This document shows, piece by piece, positions 23,586 to 32,378 of a DNA stretch of 64,000 nt. This DNA is from Candidatus Poribacteria bacterium (GTDB lineage Bacteria > Poribacteria > WGA-4E > WGA-3G), in NCBI GenBank assembly GCA_022827625.1, contig JAJEIE010000029.1, positions 62,001-126,000 on the forward strand. Reading direction: 5' to 3'. Position 1 is the first letter of the stretch; each line of letters begins with the position of its first letter. Position numbers and translations under genes: made by a program. The notes under the pieces are model-generated. The model did not search any database and was not told where the DNA came from. It saw nothing but the letters and a program-made list of their open reading frames with translations.

Positions 23586-24875
23586 TTAGGCAACCACTGA
23601 GATAGGTACCCTGTGAATAACATTTCCGAGGTAGCCTTTTGGATTCCACGGTTGTGTAAAGGGTTGTGCGGCACCTGTATCGTCATACGCGCGTGCCCAT
23701 ATTTCATAGTAGCCTCTGTTTGTAAGGGTAAGTTCAGTTTCCCAATGGTACCACGCGTATCTGTTTGATGGTGGAATCAACTGTGTCTCTTGCCACTGGA
23801 TACCGAAATCCGTTGAAATAACAACCTTCTCGATTCGATTTTCTCCTGCCCACGCGTGTCCCCTCACTTTTATAGGTATATTTTCGCTGCGTTCAAGATA
23901 GGGTTCGGGACGGGTAATAAGCGACTTAACTTGCCATGCGGTTGCAATCCGCATATCCGCAACCGGTGGTTGATCTCCGGGTGCTATCGGGTAAGCCGGA
24001 ACGCGGTAGGCATATCCACTCATTTTTTCGGAGTCGTGAACGCTATCCCGCACCCAAATACGGTTGAGCCATTTTTGCATTGCGCTACCGATCCATCCGG
24101 GAACAATCAGTCTCGCCGGGAATCCGTGTGCTGTTGGCAGTATCTCTCCATTCATTTTAAGTGCGATGAGGGTGTGTTCGTCCATCGCTTTTTCAATCGG
24201 GATTCCTCGCGAAAAGGGTTCGCTGCCGTCAGTGGGTACATCTTCCCCGTAGTTTCCAGTATAGACGGCATTCGGTTTCACACCTGCGGCTTGTAAGACA
24301 TCGCCTAAGCGAACACCTGTCCATTCACTGCAAGCGACGGCACCGCGTTGCCACGGGGTACCGCTGACCTGTGGTGAAAACAGACTTCTCCCATTCCCGG
24401 CGCATTCTAATACGACTTCCATGGTGACCTGCGGAAAATGCGTCAGGTCCTCCATAGAGAGTGCGAGCTCCTTATGGACTTCACCGTCTACGACGAGTTT
24501 CCAGCCACGAAGATCTTTTTTTACCGCTCGTTCTGGCACTCCGCTGTTATTACGGACGAAATGCCGCGCAGTGGGGGTAACGTCGTCGTCCAGAAGATGT
24601 GGGGCAAACTCGCCGTTAAAAGGGTTCTCCGAATGGACAAGCATGTCCGGTTTTGGGAGTCCGGCTTCTTGGGCATCGACTAAGGCAACGGGGATGAGTC
24701 CCCTGCCTAAGAGACCTTGGTCGACGGCTTCGCAGCCTGCGCCGAAGACACCTACACTGGCGAGTAATGCGCCTTTGCCTATTTTGACGAGGAAGTCTCG
24801 CCTTGTTGTGTCAGGGACAGTTTTGAGACTATTTGTAAAACTGAGTTCCTGCTCTATTTTTTTCATCAAAAGCAT
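23586..24875 (-). CDS. Tat-exported molybdopterin sulfite oxidase-family protein
   Basis: About 430 residues; starts at GTG 24878, ATG 24875 or ATG 24866 are all possible and none has a clear SD. A twin-arginine signal TRRDFLVKIGKGALLASVGVF lies near residues 24-44. The molybdenum-cofactor domain has VTMEVVLECAGNGRSLFSP, whose Cys is the expected Mo ligand, and GIPIEKAMDEHTLIALKMNGE and GFPARLIVPGWIGSAMQKWL; a C-terminal Ig-like dimerisation domain follows (RGHAWAGENRIEKVVISTD). Members oxidise sulfite in the periplasm (SoxC/SorA-like) or reduce other oxyanions. No cytochrome partner adjoins it. Confidence 0.9.
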   Translation of the reverse strand: MLLMKKIEQELSFTNSLKTVPDTTRRDFLVKIGKGALLASVGVFGAGCEAVDQGLLGRGLIPVALVDAQEAGLPKPDMLVHSENPFNGEFAPHLLDDDVTPTARHFVRNNSGVPERAVKKDLRGWKLVVDGEVHKELALSMEDLTHFPQVTMEVVLECAGNGRSLFSPQVSGTPWQRGAVACSEWTGVRLGDVLQAAGVKPNAVYTGNYGEDVPTDGSEPFSRGIPIEKAMDEHTLIALKMNGEILPTAHGFPARLIVPGWIGSAMQKWLNRIWVRDSVHDSEKMSGYAYRVPAYPIAPGDQPPVADMRIATAWQVKSLITRPEPYLERSENIPIKVRGHAWAGENRIEKVVISTDFGIQWQETQLIPPSNRYAWYHWETELTLTNRGYYEIWARAYDDTGAAQPFTQPWNPKGYLGNVIHRVPISVVA

Positions 24876-24913
24876 CACGGGTTTTTTAGGGTTATAAATT
24901 CAATACCAATAAT

Positions 24914-25756
24914 CTACTCGAACAACGCTGCATCGGGTTGACCGCGATAGAGGACGACACTATACTGCAGTTTTAAGGTCTCATCTGGGGCAAGATGGAG
25001 CGGTTCGTAGTAGACGAGTGAGGGGTGGATTAAGCAGTAGTTCTCGCGGTTGCGGACCCACCACGTCGTCGGATAGCGCGGGTTATCGGGATGGTCGACG
25101 ATCGCAACGCCGTAGGTCTGGTTGTCAGTGGGATGCTGTGAGGTGAAACTACACCAACGGCTCTGTTTGCCGAAGATGTCCATCGGTTCGGTGCGTCCAT
25201 CGGCATCCAACAATTTGCCGGGTGTGATGATATTGTCGAATCGGATTGCCATACCGCTGTAGAATCTACCCTCTGCCCCAGGCTCGCCGCGTCGTAAGTC
25301 TAAGACGACTTCACGTTCGTTCGGTTGAAGCGTCACTGACACAGAAATTTTCATGGCATCTGCTGTGGGTGGATGGACGGTTATCTCTCGTTGCTCCGTG
25401 AGATGCGTTGTGCCTTGCCAATCTATCCAGGCGTTCTCTGCTGTTAGACTTGCGCTCTCGGCATCTGCACTTTGTGCGACAATCCGTTGATGGACGATTT
25501 TGCCGAAACCTGTCGGATCGCTACCGGGTCCGGGTTGTTCCCAAAAATTGACTTCATTGACCTTTTTCCAAGCGACCCATAGCCCTTGATGATGCACATG
25601 ATCGCCGGGTTCGTTCATTGTGAGCGGTGGTGCGCCGGGTAGGTTTAATGGGTGGCAAAAGGGACGGTTACCGTCTTCGGGGAAATGGTAGCCTAAGACC
25701 TGTTGTCCGTCCCAAGCGATGGTTAGGCTGTATTGTGATTGTGATAGTGAGAACAT
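24914..25756 (-). CDS. DUF6807 (PmoA-like) family protein
   Basis: 280 residues, SD AAGGAT. The chain has the family pattern FCHPLNLPGAPPLTMNEPGDHVHHQGLWVAW, with the conserved GDHxHHxGLW, then FYSGMAIRFDN, GRTEPMDIFGKQSRWC and YCLIHPSLVYYEPLHL. This family is often named 'methane oxygenase PmoA' in databases, but it is unrelated to the membrane monooxygenase; it is a beta-sandwich, galactose-mutarotase-like family common in Planctomycetes and Poribacteria near sugar oxidoreductases. The histidines may bind a sugar or metal. Cytoplasmic by lack of signal peptide. Confidence 0.8.
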   Translation of the reverse strand: MFSLSQSQYSLTIAWDGQQVLGYHFPEDGNRPFCHPLNLPGAPPLTMNEPGDHVHHQGLWVAWKKVNEVNFWEQPGPGSDPTGFGKIVHQRIVAQSADAESASLTAENAWIDWQGTTHLTEQREITVHPPTADAMKISVSVTLQPNEREVVLDLRRGEPGAEGRFYSGMAIRFDNIITPGKLLDADGRTEPMDIFGKQSRWCSFTSQHPTDNQTYGVAIVDHPDNPRYPTTWWVRNRENYCLIHPSLVYYEPLHLAPDETLKLQYSVVLYRGQPDAALFE

Positions 25757-25801
25757 TTTTATCCTTAAAGGGCAATTTTTATACGAGTGAATAAGTTGAC
25801 A

Positions 25802-26065
25802 TCATGAGAAAAAACGTTCATAATCATCATGATGACCTATCCAGAACCAGGTAACCGTATCAGCCTTCAAGATGCCAACTGCTCGATAACCTTGAGTGAT
25901 CCTTACAGACCAAATATTTTCTTTGTTATTAATACACTTAAAATGCAATGAATTATGAAATGGATTTGAAATCCATAAGCGATAAGCCTTCTTAGCTTGA
26001 TTTCTGAGCATTTCATCAAGAGTTCGATAAGCCGCCCAGAACGAAGGTAATGTTGCCGATTTCAT
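25802..26065 (-). CDS. RelE/HigB-like toxin
   Basis: 87 residues. FWAAYRTLDEMLRNQAKKAYRLW followed by HFKCINNKENIWSVRITQGYRAVG and the ending TVTWFWIGHHDDYERFF match the RelE/ParE-superfamily toxins of the HigB-like branch, which cut mRNA at the ribosome. Its start overlaps the stop of the antitoxin gene by 4 nt (ATGA). Confidence 0.82.
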   Translation of the reverse strand: MKSATLPSFWAAYRTLDEMLRNQAKKAYRLWISNPFHNSLHFKCINNKENIWSVRITQGYRAVGILKADTVTWFWIGHHDDYERFFS

Positions 26066-26292
26066 AGCCGATCCAAATCCATCGGTTCAGCTTTCCCTTC
26101 GGCGATCTCTTGTTTAGCACGACGCGCAGCTGCAACAAGCTGGTCTTGTGTATTATTGAAAGCGATATCCCAGCGAAGTTCGTCCTGTAACTCTGCAACA
26201 TACTCACGCAGATGTTCTACAACCCGATCTTGCATTGCTTCAGGTAGTGACTCCATCATCTGGGTAACCGTGGTAACAGCATTAGAAGCCAT
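26062..26292 (-). CDS. Antitoxin partner of the RelE/HigB-like toxin
   Basis: 76 residues, SD AGGAGG. Mostly helical: VTTVTQMMESLPEAMQDRVVEHLREYVAELQDELRWDIAFN, then a charged C-terminus AEPMDLDRL likely to wrap the toxin. There is no clear ribbon-helix-helix or HTH motif. It is assigned by its position upstream of and overlapping the toxin gene, and by size. Confidence 0.75.
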   Translation of the reverse strand: MASNAVTTVTQMMESLPEAMQDRVVEHLREYVAELQDELRWDIAFNNTQDQLVAAARRAKQEIAEGKAEPMDLDRL

Positions 26293-26310
26293 AGTTAAAT
26301 CCTCCTAATC

Positions 26311-27135
26311 TTAATTAAGATATGGGTTGACGACCTCACGTTCCAAGGACAAGCCTTCCCATTCGTCGTCGCCGGGTCCGTCGTAGATAAGGGTATGCGG
26401 TCCGGCAAAACCTGCCGCTTGCGCGAGCTCAAGGCATTGCACGTAGTCTTCTGTGTCCATTTCGCGCGGTGCTGCGAAATGTGCTTTGGTATGACACGAT
26501 TCTGCCCACGAAGCGATCGCGGCGAGATCGGCATACTTTGTATCGCCACGCCAATTGCCGAAGTCGAGGCATAACCCCACTTTACCGTCTAACCCGCTCA
26601 TAATGGTGTTAACGTTTTCAGGGGTCGAGAAGATGGAGAACCAGTTTTCGCTCATCAAACGGATACCTGCGGTATCGGCGCGTTCAGCGAGTTGTGCAAG
26701 GACGTTACGACTCTGCGCTACGGTTTCCGCGGACGGATCGGCTTTACCACCGATGACGCGTGCACATCTCGCACCGAGTTCACCTGCAATGTCAATCCAC
26801 TCTTCAATCCACGCGATATCGCGTGCTGCCTCCGAAGCATGGGTAATGTCCCCATCGTCAATCAGCAAAGAAAAGAGTTCTACCTCGGCATCTGCGAGTG
26901 CGGTGCGGAGTTCAGAGAGGTAGGACTTTTCAACAGATGGGAGATGGAAGTGACAAATCTCTAAGGTTTGGATGCCGAATTCGGCGATCCGTGCGGGAAG
27001 TTCAAGAAGCGGAATTGGTCCCTTGTTGTGGGTTTCGACGGGAATCTGCATATCGTGTGCGGGTCCGGTGAATCCGGGTTTTCCGAGTTGACGATGTAAA
27101 CTCCATGTCGAGACTGAGAGTCGAGGCGTTGCCAT
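26311..27135 (-). CDS. Sugar phosphate isomerase/epimerase (TIM barrel)
   Basis: 274 residues, SD TTGGAGGATTTAAATT. RLSVSTWSLHRQLG, IQTLEICHFHLPS, VELFSLLIDDGDIT, ARCARVIGGKADP, IRLMSENWFSIFSTPENV, VGLCLDFGNWRGDTKYADL, CHTKAHF and HTLIYDGPGDDEW mark successive strands of the AP-endonuclease-type TIM barrel with Glu, Asp and His ligand positions. Substrate unknown. It sits 18 bp upstream of the toxin-antitoxin pair on the same strand. Confidence 0.85.
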   Translation of the reverse strand: MATPRLSVSTWSLHRQLGKPGFTGPAHDMQIPVETHNKGPIPLLELPARIAEFGIQTLEICHFHLPSVEKSYLSELRTALADAEVELFSLLIDDGDITHASEAARDIAWIEEWIDIAGELGARCARVIGGKADPSAETVAQSRNVLAQLAERADTAGIRLMSENWFSIFSTPENVNTIMSGLDGKVGLCLDFGNWRGDTKYADLAAIASWAESCHTKAHFAAPREMDTEDYVQCLELAQAAGFAGPHTLIYDGPGDDEWEGLSLEREVVNPYLN

Positions 27136-27164
27136 AATTTAAATCCTCCAAGATTTGTGACTAA

Positions 27165-28313
27165 TCAAATCTGATGCTCACCTAACAACAATTCAAAATA
27201 CATATCTAATTCAGATGCTACCTGTTGTTTTGCTATCGGATTTATCTGAAAATGCTTTTTCAGGAAAGGATGATGTCTAACGGCATCACTGATAAAAAAA
27301 GGCTTATATTGTCCGAATAAGTTATCATCTATAAGCACATCACAATTCCCGAAATAGAAAGGAAGTCTATGCAGGTTTCTTTTGAACACATCTACATAGG
27401 CATAATAGTCCAGTTTTTGTTTGTCAAGGACAATTGTATTCGCGCTATAACTTTCAACAAAAGTGCGATTTCTTTTTAGTGCGTTGATGTCTCGCATCGC
27501 CCAAAAAAACAGAGAATCATCATATCTCGGTCTATGCTTCTTCTTCGGATATTTATCAATGTAACCAGCAATATAATCAAAATCATCGAGACAAAAATCA
27601 GTTTTACCCGCTACACGAAAGCGAAAAGAACGGATAAAACTGTACGCCATTCCTTGAACGTCTCTCCGGTAAAGCGCGAGGACAATCGGGAAAGGCGTGT
27701 ATTTCGCTGATTCAGGAAATTCGCCACTACTCATCAATAGACCGTCTATTAATCTGTAATTTGCGGTGAATTCCTTTAGCAGTCTAAAGTTGGTAGGCTT
27801 AATTAAATAAGAGAGTGGATGCAAAACACAAATAAGGTCTGCTTCGAGTTTATTGTAGGAACGGAGAAACGAGATGCCTAAGTCCCGACTCGCTATATCT
27901 GCATCAATATCAAAATTGACCTTCTTGATGCCGTGTCGAATAAGGGACGTTCTATCGTTATAGGGTGGGTTCCCAACGACTATCAAATGTGACTGCTCAG
28001 GAATGCCGAATTTTGTCCTTGATACGTCGCACAAAGCGTTGGTTTGAAAGAACCGAACCTTATCGTTGTTCTCTCTTGCGACATCAATTGCGGTTTCGTC
28101 AATATCGGATCCGATTGTAGTAGCCTGCCCACAATTTCTCAGAAAATCCCCGTATCCGCATGCAGTATCAATGACAGCCGTTTGTGAACCAACATGAGGC
28201 GCGATTATCTCCCACGCTACATTTACAATTTCAGCGGGAGTATAGTAGCTCCCCAAATTCACTCTGCTATCATATCCTAAGTGCGTTTGACTCATTTTTT
28301 TTCGAGAAGTCAC
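27165..28313 (-). CDS. N6-adenine DNA methyltransferase, orphan
   Basis: 382 residues from a GTG at 28313; an ATG at 28295 is also possible. It has LGSYYTPAEIVNVAWEIIAPH, the SAM-binding VIDTACGYGDFL and the catalytic NPPYNDRTS of gamma-class N6-adenine methyltransferases, with GSDIDETAIDVAREN between them. The C-terminal third is a putative target-recognition region. No restriction endonuclease gene is adjacent: it is flanked by a hydrolase and a sugar isomerase. Either a solitary methyltransferase or part of a split or lost restriction-modification system; the sequence FPESAKYTPFPIVLALYRR is typical of such proteins. Confidence 0.85.
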   Translation of the reverse strand: MTSRKKMSQTHLGYDSRVNLGSYYTPAEIVNVAWEIIAPHVGSQTAVIDTACGYGDFLRNCGQATTIGSDIDETAIDVARENNDKVRFFQTNALCDVSRTKFGIPEQSHLIVVGNPPYNDRTSLIRHGIKKVNFDIDADIASRDLGISFLRSYNKLEADLICVLHPLSYLIKPTNFRLLKEFTANYRLIDGLLMSSGEFPESAKYTPFPIVLALYRRDVQGMAYSFIRSFRFRVAGKTDFCLDDFDYIAGYIDKYPKKKHRPRYDDSLFFWAMRDINALKRNRTFVESYSANTIVLDKQKLDYYAYVDVFKRNLHRLPFYFGNCDVLIDDNLFGQYKPFFISDAVRHHPFLKKHFQINPIAKQQVASELDMYFELLLGEHQI

Positions 28314-28317
28314 TCAA

Positions 28318-29034
28318 TTATAGATTCTGATTAATCCACGCCACGACCTTTTCAACCATAATTGCGGCACCATCATCAGAAAAGACATGGTCTACGCCGG
28401 GGAGTTCAAGGAGATCGGTTTGTTCGTTGGCGTGTTGAAGAATGTCGCGGCTATCTTCAATCGGAACGATATCGTCTTCGGTACCGTGAACCAATAGCCA
28501 CGGTATGTCAAATTCGCTTGCGCGTTTTGCAACGCTGTTAATCGCTGCCATATCATCCACATAGGTTTTCGAGAGCGGACAGTCGGGTTCATCCCACATA
28601 AAACCTTCATCAGGGATGGCATCGCTAAATTCACGTTCCGCAAACGCTTTCGTATGCACCATGCCAGCGAGCGAGACAAGGACTTGGATGCGTTCATCGG
28701 TGGCAGTTCGCAGCACACCGACAGCACCGCCCATGCTATGCCCGACGTAGCAGATGGTATGTCCCTCAAGTGCATCAATCACGCTACCGAGGTCCGCCAC
28801 CTCTTTTGTGATCGTGGAATCTGTAAACGCGCCTTCCGATTCACCGTTGCCAGAGAAAGAGAAGCGCAGGGCAGAAATACCCGCAGCTGCGAGACCTTCT
28901 GCTAAAGCGACAAGGGCAGGTCGATCTTTATTACCGGTGACACCATGCCCAATCACGACAACTCTGTCGCCCTCGCCTTTGTGATAGGCATAATCAAGGC
29001 GTTCACCGTGTTCGTTTCTAATTTCGTCAAGCAT
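28318..29034 (-). CDS. Alpha/beta hydrolase
   Basis: 238 residues. VVVIGHGVTGNKDRPAL (oxyanion region), nucleophile elbow GHSMGG, Asp in HGTEDDIVP and His in GVDHVFSDD give a full Ser-Asp-His triad. The short lid (FSDAIPDEGFMWDEPD) and size match small serine hydrolases of the BAAT/UPF0227-like branch (YitV/'osmotically inducible' relatives). Cytoplasmic esterase; substrate unknown. The stop is 5 nt before the methyltransferase start. Confidence 0.85.
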   Translation of the reverse strand: MLDEIRNEHGERLDYAYHKGEGDRVVVIGHGVTGNKDRPALVALAEGLAAAGISALRFSFSGNGESEGAFTDSTITKEVADLGSVIDALEGHTICYVGHSMGGAVGVLRTATDERIQVLVSLAGMVHTKAFAEREFSDAIPDEGFMWDEPDCPLSKTYVDDMAAINSVAKRASEFDIPWLLVHGTEDDIVPIEDSRDILQHANEQTDLLELPGVDHVFSDDGAAIMVEKVVAWINQNL

Positions 29035-29044
29035 ATTTTTTCCG

Positions 29045-29093
29045 ATTATCAGTGGTCAGTTGTTGGTTATCGGTTGTCAGCGGTCAGCACAAG
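29045..29093. repeat. Heptad tract
   Basis: ATTATCA GTGGTCA GTTGTTG GTTATCG GTTGTCA GCGGTCA GCACAAG: seven consecutive degenerate 7-mers upstream of the hydrolase gene. Confidence 0.85.
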
Positions 29094-29120
29094 AAAGTTT
29101 GCAAGTGTGCTAAAGTCTGT

Positions 29121-29170
29121 AAAGTGAACTAAAGTTATCTCTGGGAATCTAAACAACTTTAGCTCACTTT
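29121..29170. repeat. Long inverted repeat between hydrolase and hydroxylase genes
   Basis: AAAGTGAACTAAAGTT (29121-29136) and AACTTTAGCTCACTTT (29155-29170) pair at 15 of 16 positions with an 18-nt loop. Weaker pairing of AAAGT-rich arms continues outward. The gap 29035-29223 has no gene. Confidence 0.8.
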
Positions 29171-29223
29171 AGACCACTTTGAACTTTTAAACTTTGCAGC
29201 CCTAACCGCTAACTCCTATTTTT

Positions 29224-31521
29224 TTAATGTCCATTGCTCTTCAAGGCATCAACAACCCTCTCAGGCTTGATCGGCAATTCGGTAATCCGTACGCCGATAG
29301 CGTCTTTGACGGCATTCGCCATCGTTGCCAAGGTCGGCGTGATTGGCGGTTCACCGACCCCTTTGGCACCGTAAGGACCGTTGGGTGCCGGGACTTCAAC
29401 GATAACAGATTCCACCGTCGGGAGGTCTGCCGAGGTTGGGACACGGTAATCGACGAAACCGGGATTAATATTTCCGTCATCGCCATACTGCATCTCTTCC
29501 ATCATTGCCCATGCGTAACCCTGAACGGTTCCACCCTCAATCTGTCCTTCAACAGCCATCGGATTGATAGCGAAGCCGACATCCTGCGAAGCGACGAGCT
29601 TGAGAACTCGGGTTCTACCGGTACCGGGATCTACCTCAACCTTGGCAATCTGTGCAGCGAGTGCCGGTGTACTGGGTTGACGTGCGAAGGAACCTTTGCC
29701 GACGATGGGACCACCCGTTGTGGAGAGGCTGTACGCAGCGAGTTCACCCAACGAAATAGACTTCGGCGGATCGGCACTCACAACATGAACAGCACCGTCT
29801 CTGAGCTCAAGGTTGTCAACGTTCATGTTGAGCCGTTCCGATGCGAGTTCGAGAACACGTTGGTGTGCATCTTCAGCGGCTAATTTGGCAGTGTTACCCA
29901 TTGTGAAGGTAACAACACTTCCACCTGAACCCGTTGAATAGGGTGCCGAATCCGTATCACCGCGCCGGATTGTGACGCTTTCATAAGGCACCGTCAGGAT
30001 TTCAGCGATAATCTGTGAAATTGCCGTATCTGTTCCTGTGATGTCCATAGAACCGTGGAAGATACGGACACTTCCATCCTCGTGAACAGAAACATAGACC
30101 CCACCGGGTCCACATCCATTCGTCCAATCCCCAACGGCAACGCCCCAACCTTGGTTCTCACCGGCTTCCCGATCCCACCATCCGGCGGCATCCGCGACGG
30201 CTTGTAACGTCTCTTTGTAACCGACTTTCGGTTCACTTGCGCCTGCTGGAACAGGATCACCTTCTTCGCGCATGTTCATCAGCCGGAATTCCACAGGATC
30301 CATACCGATGCGTTCAGCGATTTCGTCGAGTTGGGATTCTCCAGCGAAAATGGCTTGTGGTGCACCGGGTGCCCTGTACGCAGCGGTCCCCGATTTGTTG
30401 GTGTGAACACCGTAAGCATCTACCTTGAGATTAGGAATTTTGTAGACGCCACGGACGCGAATGGTGCTACCGATGGATGCACCAGAGACGGATCCAGAAT
30501 CCCAAAAAGCGAGTGCCTGCCGTGCGAGGATATGTCCGTCTTTCGTTGCCCCTGTTTTCAGTTTGATGACACACCCGGGTGCCGGTCTACCATCCGTAAA
30601 TTCCTCTTCACGCGTCATCTGTACACGCACCGGACGCCCGGTTTTTTGCGAAAGCAGTACGGCTGGAACGTGTGTAATGATAACCCCGAAACGTCCACCA
30701 AAACCGCCGCCCATTGTTGTGCCGATGACGTTAATCTGCGTCAACGGAATGCCTAACGTCCCCGCAATACCGGAACGGATAGCAAAGGGACCTTGGGTCG
30801 ATGCCCAGACAGTGATTTTGCCAGACGAGTCAGCACTCGCGACGGAGACATGCGGTTCCATGTAGGTTTGATGGACACGCGGAATCACATAAGTATCTTC
30901 AACAACAACATCGGATTCAGCAAACCCTTTTTCAACATCGCCAGCCTCGGAATGGCTTTCGGCAGAAATGTTGTAGTAGACCTCATCTGGGTAGTTGTCC
31001 AATTCCGACTCAAGTTTGCTGATTTCGTTGCTGTGGTCGTTCTCTTTATCACGCGAAAGTCTACGGATTTGTGTAGCGATTTCCCGTCGGTTCGGTCCAT
31101 CTTTTGTGTCATCACCGTGCAGGCGTGGCGCCGAGGGTTGAATCGCTTCCATAACGTCCTGAACAACGGGTAGCACTTCATAGTCAATCTTAATGAGTTC
31201 AGCGGCTTCCTCGGCAACATCAGGATCCGTTGCAGCGACAGCAGCAAGGGGTTCACCCAAATAAAGGACTTTATCCGTGGCAAAGACTCTACGACCACTC
31301 GGTACATCGTCTTGAGTAATAATTGCCTTAACCCCAGGGAGTTTCTCGGCTTCGGTGGTGTCGATACCGAGGATATTAGCGTGGGCGTGTTTGCTACGGA
31401 CGATTTTCCCGTAGAGCATCCCTGGCGGATGCACATCCGCGCCGTATTGGGCGGCACCCGTTACTTTTTCGACGGCATCAACGCGTGCCACTGTTTGTCC
31501 AACAACAGTATGTTCTGACAT
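29224..31521 (-). CDS. Xanthine dehydrogenase-family hydroxylase, molybdenum-binding subunit
   Basis: 765 residues, SD AAGGAG. It starts with TVVGQTVARVDAVEKVTGAAQYGAD, has the Mo-cofactor loops TMGGGFGGRFG and AYRAPGAPQAIFAGE, SGGSVVTFTMGN-like GTGSGGSVVTF, and the C-terminal GAKGVGEPPITPT, whose Glu is the catalytic base. AYRAPG differs from the AYRCSFR of CO dehydrogenase, so the substrate is an aldehyde, purine or N-heterocycle. A charged, helical insert (about residues 150-190, RRLSRDKENDHSNEISKLE) interrupts the usual sequence before EAGDVEKGF. Last gene of the FAD-FeS-Mo operon on the minus strand. Confidence 0.92.
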   Translation of the reverse strand: MSEHTVVGQTVARVDAVEKVTGAAQYGADVHPPGMLYGKIVRSKHAHANILGIDTTEAEKLPGVKAIITQDDVPSGRRVFATDKVLYLGEPLAAVAATDPDVAEEAAELIKIDYEVLPVVQDVMEAIQPSAPRLHGDDTKDGPNRREIATQIRRLSRDKENDHSNEISKLESELDNYPDEVYYNISAESHSEAGDVEKGFAESDVVVEDTYVIPRVHQTYMEPHVSVASADSSGKITVWASTQGPFAIRSGIAGTLGIPLTQINVIGTTMGGGFGGRFGVIITHVPAVLLSQKTGRPVRVQMTREEEFTDGRPAPGCVIKLKTGATKDGHILARQALAFWDSGSVSGASIGSTIRVRGVYKIPNLKVDAYGVHTNKSGTAAYRAPGAPQAIFAGESQLDEIAERIGMDPVEFRLMNMREEGDPVPAGASEPKVGYKETLQAVADAAGWWDREAGENQGWGVAVGDWTNGCGPGGVYVSVHEDGSVRIFHGSMDITGTDTAISQIIAEILTVPYESVTIRRGDTDSAPYSTGSGGSVVTFTMGNTAKLAAEDAHQRVLELASERLNMNVDNLELRDGAVHVVSADPPKSISLGELAAYSLSTTGGPIVGKGSFARQPSTPALAAQIAKVEVDPGTGRTRVLKLVASQDVGFAINPMAVEGQIEGGTVQGYAWAMMEEMQYGDDGNINPGFVDYRVPTSADLPTVESVIVEVPAPNGPYGAKGVGEPPITPTLATMANAVKDAIGVRITELPIKPERVVDALKSNGH

Positions 31522-31535
31522 CTAATGCTCCTTTC

Positions 31536-31675
31536 TTATTCGTTATTCGTTGTTGGCTTTCAGTTGTCGGTTAAGAGGTTTTTATAATAAATCATCAGCG
31601 TCTGGCGTATCCGAAGTACAACGGAATTGTGCCAGAATTTATCTCTTAACTGAAAACCGAGAACTAACAACTCTT
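31536..31675. repeat. Two heptad tracts between hydroxylase genes
   Basis: 31536-31577: TTATTCG TTATTCG TTGTTGG CTTTCAG TTGTCGG TTAAGAG. 31648-31675: AACTGAA AACCGAG AACTAAC AACTCTT, the complement-type pattern. The two tracts flank about 70 bp in the gap between Mo and FeS subunit genes. Confidence 0.8.
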
Positions 31676-31694
31676 CTGACTTACACGGTTTTTG

Positions 31695-32174
31695 CTAAGC
31701 AGTCGCGCTGACCTCTTCTGCGGCTTTCAAAACTGCCTCAAGAATTTTTGTGTATCCTGTGCAGCGACAGATATTCCCACCAAGGGCGTGCCTGAATTCC
31801 TCTTCGCTGCGATCTGGATTTTCATCAATGAGTGCCTTCGATGCCATAATAAAACCGGGTGTGCAGAAACCACATTGATACCCACCCGTGTTAATAAACG
31901 CTTGTTGCACCGGATGGAGTTCACCGTCACTGGCTAATCCCTCAATAGTGGTAATCTCTTTGCCAGAAGCGGTGACAGCGAGCACCATACAAGACGTAAC
32001 AGCCTTGCCATCGACAATAACAGTGCAAGCACCGCAGTCCCCTGTACTACATCCCTCTTTCGTTCCAGTCAAGCCGACCGTATCGCGAAGTACAGCCAGC
32101 AAGGTCTTACGGGGTTCAATGAGTAAATCGTGTTCGTCACCGTTAACCTTCAAGTTGACGTGGTGTTTTGCCAT
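31695..32174 (-). CDS. Xanthine dehydrogenase-family hydroxylase, 2Fe-2S subunit
   Basis: 159 residues, SD AAGGAG. Two [2Fe-2S] domains: the plant-ferredoxin-type CSTGDCGAC...SC and the helical CGFCTPG...CRCTGY cluster motifs, all eight cysteines present. Typical length for the small subunit (CoxS/XdhC-like/YagT-like without Tat signal). It passes electrons from the Mo centre to the FAD subunit. Confidence 0.94.
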   Translation of the reverse strand: MAKHHVNLKVNGDEHDLLIEPRKTLLAVLRDTVGLTGTKEGCSTGDCGACTVIVDGKAVTSCMVLAVTASGKEITTIEGLASDGELHPVQQAFINTGGYQCGFCTPGFIMASKALIDENPDRSEEEFRHALGGNICRCTGYTKILEAVLKAAEEVSATA

Positions 32175-32251
32175 ATCTTTTCTCCTTAATTTTTAACTTT
32201 TTTGACCTATTATAGTAAAGTCTAAAAATATCTGGGCACCCTTTAGCACAA

Positions 32252-32275
32252 CGTGCGATTCATCGCACTACTACG
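32252..32275. repeat. GTAG-headed hairpin (GTGCGAT stem)
   Basis: CGTGCGATTCATCGCACTACTACG: on minus GTAGTAG plus a GTGCGAT hairpin, the same stem as copies at 3800-3823 and 60072-60095. Confidence 0.85.
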
Positions 32276-32337
32276 AACTGTTGTTTGCTAAGGCGTAGGT
32301 GTCTACTTAATTGTAAGCTTTACTATAAATCCCGAAA

Positions 32338-32364
32338 AGTCGGGATTCGGAAATCCTTCCTACA
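32338..32364. repeat. GTAG-family hairpin (GGGATT stem)
   Basis: GTCGGGATTCGGAAATCCTTCCTACA, on minus TGTAGGAAGGATTT followed by the hairpin. It lies just past the stop of the FAD subunit gene. Confidence 0.75.
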
Positions 32365-32378
32365 ATGAACCTTGACAC

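Noticed and set aside
29045-29093. Heptad tract as a CRISPR-like array
   Set aside because: Units are 7 bp, degenerate and without spacers; no cas genes are nearby.
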